DNA from: Candidatus Thorarchaeota archaeon
GTDB taxonomy: Archaea > Asgardarchaeota > Thorarchaeia > Thorarchaeales > Thorarchaeaceae
Length of the DNA: 21,281 nt
NCBI GenBank assembly: GCA_016840385.1
Contig: JAEOSL010000058.1
Coordinates: 1 to 21,281 of the forward strand
Reading direction: 5' to 3'
The first letter of the stretch is position 1, and each line of letters starts with the position of its first letter. Of the stretch, positions 15,746-21,281 are shown one piece after another. Both the position numbers and the translations under genes were made by a program. The notes under the pieces are model-generated. The model was given only the letters and a program-made list of their open reading frames with translations. It searched no databases and was not told the DNA's origin.

Positions 15746-16623
15746 TCTCCACCCTCCTGCTTACTCACTTCTGCCATGGCTTCAAGTGTGCGATACATTT
15801 CTCTGTACATACCAGTCAGGCTAACAGATTCCCCAAGTTTAGACTGGATTTGTTTGTACCATTCCTCGTAGGAATCAACATTATCCATGAAGAGCTTCAA
15901 TGCTTGATTAGCTTCAGATAGAAGATTCTCTAGTACCTCTCCAGTGAAATCGTTGTCTTTGAGCAGTGAGGCGTGAAATGCTGAATTGTGAGACATTATG
16001 CTCCCTGTTAACATGAACTGAGTCCCAAAGGTTGTTCCACTCAACCGTTCAACCATTTCCAAATCTTCATTCTTCAATACAGAAGCTAATACCGCATTGA
16101 TGAAGTATGGGACAGAGAGAGTCAATGCCATGATTCTGTCATGTGTTTCAGCATCAGTTACAAAGAGGTCTGAACCTGGGAACAGATTATCAAATATCTC
16201 GCACTCATTTTCATTGTGTTTAACGGGAATCAAAGCAAACCGTTTTTTCAATGAGCTATCCGCTGGACCGAAGAGAGGGTGAATACTCAATATTCGGATG
16301 TCCTTAGCAATGACATTCTGAATTGTTACATGAACCTTCGATTTTATAGTTGAGATTTCACATAGAATTGCATCCTTTTTCATGAATGGGATTACTTCTT
16401 TGATTACTTCTGATGTGTAATTCGTTGGTACAGAAATGAACACCACATCAGCATTAGCAACTGCAGAAACATTACTACTGGAAATTTCAACCCCTGATTT
16501 ATGAACAACTTCATATTGAGGTATCTTTGAATCTGCAATAATGATGGAATGCTGCTGAGCTAGAAAGTGGCTAGTTAGCCATCCTCCCATTTGTCCAAAT
16601 CCTCCAATTATCGCAATTCTCAT
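15742..16623 (-). CDS. tyrA: Prephenate (or arogenate) dehydrogenase
   Basis: 293 residues from the ATG at 16623, chosen over an ATG seven codons upstream because it forms an ATGA overlap with the previous gene and has GGAGG at 16631-16635 with 7-nt spacing. Visible are the N-terminal Rossmann motif IGGFGQMGGW (6-15), VFISVPT, the strand-loop EISTIKS, and ILSIHPLFGP with catalytic His115. The all-helical dimerisation part begins at HDRIMALTLS (161-170). Where relatives usually have a His (L-T-H-F or L-P-H) this protein reads VPYF, placing Tyr173 there. It oxidatively decarboxylates prephenate to 4-hydroxyphenylpyruvate, or arogenate to tyrosine. The neighbouring aminotransferase fits either order. 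No chorismate mutase or ACT domain is fused to it. Confidence 0.9.
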   Translation of the reverse strand: MRIAIIGGFGQMGGWLTSHFLAQQHSIIIADSKIPQYEVVHKSGVEISSSNVSAVANADVVFISVPTNYTSEVIKEVIPFMKKDAILCEISTIKSKVHVTIQNVIAKDIRILSIHPLFGPADSSLKKRFALIPVKHNENECEIFDNLFPGSDLFVTDAETHDRIMALTLSVPYFINAVLASVLKNEDLEMVERLSGTTFGTQFMLTGSIMSHNSAFHASLLKDNDFTGEVLENLLSEANQALKLFMDNVDSYEEWYKQIQSKLGESVSLTGMYREMYRTLEAMAEVSKQEGGD

Positions 16624-18017
16624 TGGAGAACCTCCTTGATGCATTCAGCTGCCTTAATGAGTTCATTCTCAGGTTGACATATTGAGATTCTGATAAAACG
16701 CGAATATTCTGAACCATAGGCGTTTCCTGGTACAACGGCCACTCCACGGTTCTCAAGTAATTTCTCAGCAAATTGAATTCCGTTAAAATTCTCAATACCC
16801 AGTTTTGCGAAGATGAAGAACCCTCCATCAGGTTGACAGAATGATAGAGGAAGGTCTCTCAATAAGTCACACATAAGTTCTCGACGCTGAGCTATTGTTT
16901 CAGAATACTGCTCCGCTTCTACACTACAGTTTAGTGCTTGTAATCCTGCATGTTGAATGAATTCAGGAATTGAAGTAAGGAAAGTGTTCTGTAACTGTGT
17001 CATTCTCTGAATTGTTACTTTGTCTGATGCTGCATATCCGAGTCTGAAGCCTGACATCCTAAAGGTCTTTGAGAATGAGTCAACAAAGATTCCGGAACAT
17101 TCCGGAAAATCTAGTATACTTGGAATCTTACTTGACGTGAATGTTGCATATACCTCATCACTCAAAATTTGAATATCATGCTCCCCAGCTAGATTAACAA
17201 TATCTTGCAATGTAGAGTGAGCTAAAACCTTACCTGTTGGATTTGATGGACTATTGATAATCATCATCTTTGTTGAATCATTAATACACGATTCAAGAGG
17301 TGCAATTTGAGGAATCCAATCGTTCTCAAGAAAAGTTGGTACATGAACAGGCCTACCCCCAGACTCACGTACGATGTCGCCATATGCTGGATATGAGGGA
17401 TCTACAATGATGACCTCATCGCCTGGAGTTACTCCGGCTAGGACGCTCAGCACTAATGCAAATCTACCCCCAGGAGTCACCAAGACTTCTTCATGTGAGA
17501 ACGTTGTTCCATGATGCTCATTCAATTTATTGGCAAGTTTGGTTCTTAGATCGATTATCCCTGCTGAATGTGAATACTTGGTTAATCTTGCATCGAGTGC
17601 TTGTTTTAGAAACGTCTTGACAGATTCAGGGGGTCCAATATCGGGTTCTCCAACTTCAAGATGAACTATCTTCCTTCCAGCAAGTTCCATTGCTCGTGCT
17701 TTCATTAAAATTGAATACGCATTGGGTACCACTGAGGGTTGAAGAATAGCTTCTTGCTTCTGAACAGACTCGATGATGAGTTGATTGAGTAAACGTAATG
17801 ATGCTGCAGAATCAATTTGCTCTAAGCGGCATCTCTCGATAACTGCTTCCCGTAATTTCTTCTCGACATTTAGATTAACAACAGGAATACCAAACTCTTG
17901 CTTTTCTTTGACCACTTGGCTTACTAGTTTTCTCCTCCGTGCGGTAAGACTAATTATCTCAAGCGTGACTTTCTCAATTTCAGATCTCAGTGTGTCAAGT
18001 TGTAAATGTTGATTCAC
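16620..18017 (-). CDS. Chorismate mutase (AroQ)-class I aminotransferase fusion
   Basis: 465 residues in two parts. Residues 1-92 form an all-helical AroQ chorismate mutase. Counted from the GTG start, Arg11, Arg28, Lys39, Glu52, Ser84 and Gln88 fall on the active-site positions known from the E. coli P-protein mutase; Asn48 and Val51 replace the Asp and Arg found there. Residues about 96-465 form a PLP aminotransferase of the aspartate/aromatic class: EVGEPDIGPP, NSPSNPTG (255-262), SDEVY (286-290), the PLP lysine Lys317 in SFSKTFRMSGFRLGY, and the carboxylate-binding Arg443 in FIRIS. It should convert chorismate to prephenate and transaminate prephenate or 4-hydroxyphenylpyruvate. It is the first gene of the operon, with AGGAGGGAG at 18024-18032 before the GTG. 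The two domains are clear; the exact transamination substrate is inferred. Confidence 0.93.
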   Translation of the reverse strand: MNQHLQLDTLRSEIEKVTLEIISLTARRRKLVSQVVKEKQEFGIPVVNLNVEKKLREAVIERCRLEQIDSAASLRLLNQLIIESVQKQEAILQPSVVPNAYSILMKARAMELAGRKIVHLEVGEPDIGPPESVKTFLKQALDARLTKYSHSAGIIDLRTKLANKLNEHHGTTFSHEEVLVTPGGRFALVLSVLAGVTPGDEVIIVDPSYPAYGDIVRESGGRPVHVPTFLENDWIPQIAPLESCINDSTKMMIINSPSNPTGKVLAHSTLQDIVNLAGEHDIQILSDEVYATFTSSKIPSILDFPECSGIFVDSFSKTFRMSGFRLGYAASDKVTIQRMTQLQNTFLTSIPEFIQHAGLQALNCSVEAEQYSETIAQRRELMCDLLRDLPLSFCQPDGGFFIFAKLGIENFNGIQFAEKLLENRGVAVVPGNAYGSEYSRFIRISICQPENELIKAAECIKEVLQ

Positions 18018-18190
18018 TAATTACTCCCTCCTGTTAGTGGCGGTAACAGAAAATTTTCGTAGTAGACTGAAAGCCTTCTATTCACTAGGTTGGCAAATAT
18101 TGGAAACCTTACGTTTACTAGATTTTTTCTTAGAGTCATAGCACCACCAAAACAAGCGTCTGCGTAACCACTCAGGGTTTGCTGCAGTAT

Positions 18191-18262
18191 CTTGACAAGC
18201 AGTCTATCAGCTAATGATAGCTATTATAGACGCCACTATACTGACAGTCTACTGTCATGTAT
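18191..18262. promoter_or_regulatory. Cluster of inverted repeats, candidate operator of the aromatic operon
   Basis: In order: CTTGACAAG (18191-18199); GTCTAT (18202-18207) with ATAGAC (18226-18231); nested inside it CTATCA (18204-18209) with TGATAG (18215-18220); then TGACAG (18242-18247) with CTGTCA (18252-18257), extended by ATAC (18238-18241) and GTAT (18259-18262) with one bulged T. None is followed by a T-run, so they do not look like terminators. They may bind a dimeric regulator or fold in a leader transcript. Confidence 0.4.
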
Positions 18263-18365
18263 ATTGAAGTGGCTTCTGCAATTTCAGTCAAGATTTTCAT
18301 CAGCCTTACTCTAGAATCAAATCCTAATATAGTTAATGCTCAACGTGAATGAATTTTCCTGAATC

Positions 18366-18393
18366 TCTCGCTCATTGCATCAAGCTTAAGTGG
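18366..18393 (+). repeat. 28-bp promoter repeat, copy 1 (before the iron-sulfur flavoprotein gene)
   Basis: A 28-bp sequence beginning TCTCGCTCATTG and ending AAGCTTAAGTGG is identical to 19113-19140. It ends 39 nt before the first base of the ATG at 18432. AGCTTAAG is a likely TATA box, with the start site expected around 18410. The 15 nt before the start codon are also related in both copies, including a GAGG ribosome-binding site (18421-18424). Confidence 0.8.
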
Positions 18394-18431
18394 TGAATCT
18401 TTCTTCTCTGCCAATACTCTGAGGAACGAAA

Positions 18432-19067
18432 ATGAGAGCAATAGGAATCAGCAGTAGTGGCAGAAATAAGGCATATTCCAAAATAATCGTGAAAGACATT
18501 CTTGAAGAATCTGGGATTGAATATGAAATGATTAACCTTGCAGAATTGAACATTCGTGGTTGTCTTGGATGTCTCAAATGTGCAAGCGATAATATCTGTG
18601 TTCAGAAAGATGATTTTCAGGATGTTGTCGATAAGATCATTGAAGCCGATGCTCTTGTTTTTGGTGGCGGGAATTACTATGGAATGCTGAATGCGATTGG
18701 GCACGCATTCTGGGAACGAACGTTCTCTTTGAGACACCGTGAAGTATTCCCGTTAGCAGGTAAATTAGGGATTGCAGTTGGATTGGATCGTAACAAAGAG
18801 AAAAGAGAAGCAACTTCCTTTATCCAAAAAATGATGCTCAGCAATAAGATGGCGGTCATTGCAACATTTACTGACTCAGGGCATCACCAATGCTTTGATT
18901 GTGGGTTTGGTCATGATTGTGCAGTAGGAAATGTCTACGCTCATATGGGCTTGACGACTGCTGAAAATGCGGAAGCCAACCGTCCGGAAGAATATGCGAG
19001 CGAAGCACAGGAAGAAGCAAAGGCAATTGGAAAAATACTAGGATCAATTTTGAAAGCAAGAAGATAA
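18432..19067 (+). CDS. Iron-sulfur flavoprotein (NADPH-dependent FMN reductase / Isf family)
   Basis: 211 residues with a flavodoxin-like fold: the phosphate-binding loop ISSSGRNKAYS (6-16), the compact cysteine motif Cys44-x2-Cys47-x2-Cys50-x5-Cys56, and the flavin loop VFGGGNYYGMLNA (76-88). The CX2CX2CX5C spacing is that of the archaeal iron-sulfur flavoprotein Isf, which binds one [4Fe-4S] cluster and FMN and passes electrons from ferredoxin to small acceptors such as O2 or H2O2. A second Cys/His group follows: His151, His152, Cys154, Cys157, His161 and Cys163. The ATG at 18432 has GAGG 7 nt upstream. It has its own copy of the 28-bp promoter that also precedes thrS. The electron acceptor is unknown. 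Confidence 0.85.
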   Translation: MRAIGISSSGRNKAYSKIIVKDILEESGIEYEMINLAELNIRGCLGCLKCASDNICVQKDDFQDVVDKIIEADALVFGGGNYYGMLNAIGHAFWERTFSLRHREVFPLAGKLGIAVGLDRNKEKREATSFIQKMMLSNKMAVIATFTDSGHHQCFDCGFGHDCAVGNVYAHMGLTTAENAEANRPEEYASEAQEEAKAIGKILGSILKARR

Positions 19068-19112
19068 TGCTAATTTGTTATCAATAATCTCAGCTACTGC
19101 GAGTTCATTGCT

Positions 19113-19140
19113 TCTCGCTCATTGCATCAAGCTTAAGTGG
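19113..19140 (+). repeat. 28-bp promoter repeat, copy 2 (before thrS)
   Basis: Identical over 28 bp to 18366-18393 and also ending 39 nt before the first base of the start codon (19179). This equal spacing supports the ATG at 19179 as the true thrS start, because a start at the GTG at 19137 would lie inside the promoter element. GAGG (19167-19170) follows as ribosome-binding site. Confidence 0.8.
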
Positions 19141-19178
19141 CAAACCTGTTTTCATACTCAAATACTGAGGTCTATAGA

Positions 19179-21071
19179 ATGAGAATGCTTCAGATACACA
19201 GTGATGGTTTTAGCTATGAAGCTAAACGTAAAGCGCTAAAGACTGCAAAGAATCTAGAAGAGAAAGTCTACAAGACTGATGACTCTTGTCTAGTCAATTT
19301 CATCGCCGCCGAAACTAGTGATGAGTCCAATGTCAAAGGCGCTGCTACAACTACAGCAGAAATGATTGCTGCTGCTGCTGAAGAAGTGAAGGAAGCCAAC
19401 ATTGTTGTTTACCCGTGGGTGCACCTTACCGAGATTCCTTCAAAACCCAGTACTGCAATGAAGTTACTGGATGCAATAACCAAGGACCTCAAGAAACGCG
19501 GATTGAATGTTGTTCAAGTTCCATTTGGTTGGTACAAGGCTTTTGCAATTCATTGCAAGGGACATCCCCTAGCGGAGCGTTCCAAAGTTCTTGATATCTC
19601 TAAGGAGATTGCAAAAGGTGCAGATGTTGATGTGACCGAGGGTGAAGACCTTACGGCCCTTCAGGCTGAAGAAAAAGCGACCTCCAAATTCTATATCGTT
19701 GAACCCAACGGTACGATGACTGATATCAAGGAGTTCAACTACAAGAAGTACAAGGAACTGGAACTCTATGTGAACTATGAAACTGCAAAGGATCGCACCG
19801 TCCATGATGCTCCGCCTCACATTGAGATAATGAAGAAGCTCGAGCTAGTGGATTATGAAGTTGGTTCTGATGCAGGGAATTTTCGATGGCCTCCCAGAGG
19901 GTTTACCCTGAAGAGAGCTATTGAAGAGCGAGTAACCGCAGAGATGGTTGACTATGGTGCACATGTGGTCCAGACTCCTCTGATCTATGATTACCAGCAT
20001 CCATCACTGAAATCATATCTACAAAGATTCCCCTCACGTCAGTATGTAGTGAGAAGTGGAGACCGTGATTACTTCGCAAGGTTCTCAGCTTGCTTTGGTC
20101 AATTCCTATTGATATCTCAGGCTGTGGTTTCACACAAGCAATTACCATTGAAGCTCTTTGAAATTGCTCCATCTTATAGACGTGAACAGAGCGGTGAACT
20201 TGCTGGGATGCGACGACCGCGTTCATTCACAATGCCAGATATTCATGAGATTGTTGCTGATGTGAAGATGGCAAAGGATGCTGTTAACAATCAACTTGTC
20301 TTTGTGAGGAAACTTATGGATGAGCTAGAATTGACCTATGAAGTATCAATAAGACTTCTTCGTTCATTCTTCGAAGAGAACAAGGACTTTGTTATGAATG
20401 TCATTGCGAAAATTGGTAAACCCACAATGATTGAGTTATTCGAAGAAAGATACGCCTATTTCGTATTCAAAGGAGAATGGAATGTTGTTGACCAACAGCA
20501 AAAAGCTGCATGCTTGGCAACAATCCAGATTGACGTTGAAAATGCTGAACGTTTCAACATTCAGTATGTAGATGATGAAGGAAAGGATCAGTATCCATTG
20601 ATTCTTCATACTTCTCCATCTGGTTCAATTGAACGAATTCTTTATGGTGTCCTAGAACAGGCAAGCAAGGACATGAAGGTTGGAAAGGTACCACATCTTC
20701 CACTTTGGATGACTCCAGTTCAAGTTCGAATGATTCCTGTAAATGAGAACCTGATGGACTACTGTCTTGAGATTGGTAAGACGCTTGATGAAGCAGGAAT
20801 CCGATACGAGATTGATGACCGCCAACAGACACTAGGAAAGAGAATACGCTCATCTGAAAAACTCTGGGTGCCTTACATCTTAGTAGTTGGTGACAAAGAG
20901 AAAGACAGTGGTGAACTTTCGATTCGAAGACGCGAGCTCAAAGATCAGGTAAAAATGAAAGTTGAGGATCTTGTCAGTGAGATTGTGGAGAAAACAGCAT
21001 TCGCTCCGAAACAGCGATTGATGCTTCCGAGCCTGGTTTCAAGACAACCCATCTTCTCAAGAGAGGTATAG
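19179..21071 (+). CDS. thrS: Threonyl-tRNA synthetase, archaeal type
   Basis: 630 residues from the ATG at 19179. Residues 1-145 are the archaeal N-terminal editing domain (D-aminoacyl-tRNA deacylase-like fold) with MRMLQIHSD at the start and PFGWYKAF ... KGHPLAERSK (115-135). It removes serine wrongly attached to tRNA-Thr. The class II catalytic core shows motif 2 as YRREQSGELAGMRRPRSF (333-350) and motif 3 as SGSIERILYG (481-490). The zinc ligands of the family are Cys305, His356 and His477. Residues about 508-605 form the anticodon-binding domain. A longer frame from GTG 19137 is rejected because it runs through the promoter repeat and adds an unconserved tail. The archaeal N-terminal domain is the best single sign that the window is archaeal. 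Confidence 0.97.
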   Translation: MRMLQIHSDGFSYEAKRKALKTAKNLEEKVYKTDDSCLVNFIAAETSDESNVKGAATTTAEMIAAAAEEVKEANIVVYPWVHLTEIPSKPSTAMKLLDAITKDLKKRGLNVVQVPFGWYKAFAIHCKGHPLAERSKVLDISKEIAKGADVDVTEGEDLTALQAEEKATSKFYIVEPNGTMTDIKEFNYKKYKELELYVNYETAKDRTVHDAPPHIEIMKKLELVDYEVGSDAGNFRWPPRGFTLKRAIEERVTAEMVDYGAHVVQTPLIYDYQHPSLKSYLQRFPSRQYVVRSGDRDYFARFSACFGQFLLISQAVVSHKQLPLKLFEIAPSYRREQSGELAGMRRPRSFTMPDIHEIVADVKMAKDAVNNQLVFVRKLMDELELTYEVSIRLLRSFFEENKDFVMNVIAKIGKPTMIELFEERYAYFVFKGEWNVVDQQQKAACLATIQIDVENAERFNIQYVDDEGKDQYPLILHTSPSGSIERILYGVLEQASKDMKVGKVPHLPLWMTPVQVRMIPVNENLMDYCLEIGKTLDEAGIRYEIDDRQQTLGKRIRSSEKLWVPYILVVGDKEKDSGELSIRRRELKDQVKMKVEDLVSEIVEKTAFAPKQRLMLPSLVSRQPIFSREV

Positions 21072-21129
21072 TTGAGATAATATCCAGAGCAATATCTCTG
21101 TAACACGAGTATTATACATAAACCAAGCA

Positions 21130-21176
21130 CCCCTGATTTACAAAAAATAGTAGCAATCAGGGGCAGTTTCTTTTAT
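21130..21176 (+). terminator. thrS terminator
   Basis: CCCCTGATT (21130-21138) pairs perfectly with AATCAGGGG (21155-21163) around a 16-nt loop and is followed by T-rich sequence at 21167-21176. It lies 58 nt after the thrS stop codon, so it probably ends the transcript of thrS alone. Confidence 0.65.
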
Positions 21177-21183
21177 TCGCTCA

Positions 21184-21225
21184 ATATCGCGCGATGCGAC
21201 ACTGTTTTTAGGTGCCGTGCGATAT
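21184..21225 (+). promoter_or_regulatory. Inverted-repeat promoter region of the last, incomplete gene
   Basis: ATATCGC (21184-21190) is the reverse complement of GCGATAT (21219-21225); a 10-bp palindrome ATCGCGCGAT (21186-21195) overlaps the left arm. Between the arms lies TTTTTAGG (about 21205-21212), a TATA candidate some 50 nt before the ATG at 21260. The ATCGC/GCGAT core occurs again at 21239-21243. The layout suggests an operator around the promoter. Confidence 0.4.
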
Positions 21226-21259
21226 CTGTAAGTTGTCATCGCATTGAGGAGAATTTGAG

Positions 21260-21281
21260 ATGAAAGTACTAGTTATGGGAT
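21260..21281 (+). CDS. Start of a gene cut by the window edge
   Basis: ATG at 21260 follows GAGGAG (21246-21251) at a good spacing and reads MKVLVMG before the sequence ends. A hydrophobic strand running into Gly suggests a nucleotide-binding fold such as a Rossmann or ATP-grasp N-terminus, but seven residues do not allow a name. Confidence 0.5.

Larger units (their letters stand above)
18018..18431 (-). other. Divergent intergenic control region upstream of the aromatic operon (414 nt, no gene seen)
   Basis: No plausible gene is seen on either strand. The side facing the aromatic operon holds the Shine-Dalgarno sequence (18024-18032), an AT-rich stretch AAAATTTT at 18050-18057 that could be a TATA box, and several inverted repeats at 18191-18262. 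The heptamer CAGTCTA occurs at 18200-18206 and 18245-18251, and its reverse complement at 18063-18069. The right-hand end holds the 28-bp promoter element of the flavoprotein gene. I cannot place the operon start site with confidence. Confidence 0.6.

Noticed and set aside
16624..16644. Longer TyrA start at 16644
   Set aside because: The seven extra residues precede the Rossmann strand without need; the ATG at 16623 has a GGAGG site 7 nt upstream and an ATGA overlap.
18191..18262. Inverted repeats as a terminator
   Set aside because: No T-run follows on either strand and no gene ends nearby.
19137..19178. Longer thrS start at GTG 19137
   Set aside because: It lies inside the 28-bp promoter repeat, and archaeal threonyl-tRNA synthetases begin at the MRM sequence encoded from 19179.
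1..21281. CRISPR arrays, insertion sequences, integrases or tRNA genes
   Set aside because: No evenly spaced direct repeats, transposase-like frames or cloverleaf-type sequences were seen; the only exact long repeat noticed is the 28-bp promoter pair.

Overview
This is a 21.3 kb AT-rich archaeal window with densely packed genes. The evidence for an archaeon is: a threonyl-tRNA synthetase with the archaeal-type N-terminal editing domain; large secreted proteins with beta-sandwich or beta-helix ectodomains and a single C-terminal membrane anchor, one preceded by 26 consecutive threonines; TATA-like boxes placed so that several mRNAs would be nearly leaderless; and a T-run after a terminator hairpin. 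The style of the surface proteins together with bacterial-type metabolic enzymes (AroK, AroB, thiolase) suggests an Asgard archaeon, perhaps Thorarchaeota-like. That lineage is an inference and has not been tested by a search.

Layout. (1) 1-2899: the 3' part of a large anchored surface protein, then a terminator. (2) 3095-3427: a DsrE-family protein, ending tail to tail with two tandem minus-strand flavoprotein disulfide reductases of the dihydrolipoamide dehydrogenase family (3432-6365), which are collinear duplicates with matching promoter spacing. (3) 6482-7669: a secreted beta-helix (NosD-like) anchored protein, ending tail to tail with a bacterial-type acetyl-CoA acetyltransferase (7666-8877). 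(4) 8878-9202: a gene-free gap that holds a candidate structured RNA at 9010-9182 on the plus strand. (5) 9203-18017: a nine-gene minus-strand operon. In transcription order it encodes a chorismate mutase-aminotransferase fusion, TyrA, AroB, a type I-beta DAHP synthase, AroD, AroE, AroK, AroA and AroC. (6) 18018-18431: a divergent control region rich in inverted repeats. (7) 18432-19067: an iron-sulfur flavoprotein, and 19179-21071 thrS. The two share an exact 28-bp promoter element at the same distance from their start codons. (8) 21260-end: the first codons of another gene behind its own inverted-repeat control region.

How the genes work together. The operon encodes every step from phosphoenolpyruvate plus erythrose 4-phosphate to chorismate, then chorismate to prephenate and on to tyrosine through TyrA and the fused aminotransferase. 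No prephenate dehydratase and no tryptophan-branch gene is present. Each of the eight gene junctions is a start/stop overlap, so translation is probably coupled along the whole message. Around the operon lie several thiol or flavin redox proteins (DsrE, two disulfide reductases, an Isf-type flavoprotein) whose partners are not visible here.

The least explained items are the structured RNA candidate, the duplicated 28-bp promoter, the chorismate mutase-aminotransferase fusion, and the palindromic operator over the reductase promoter.
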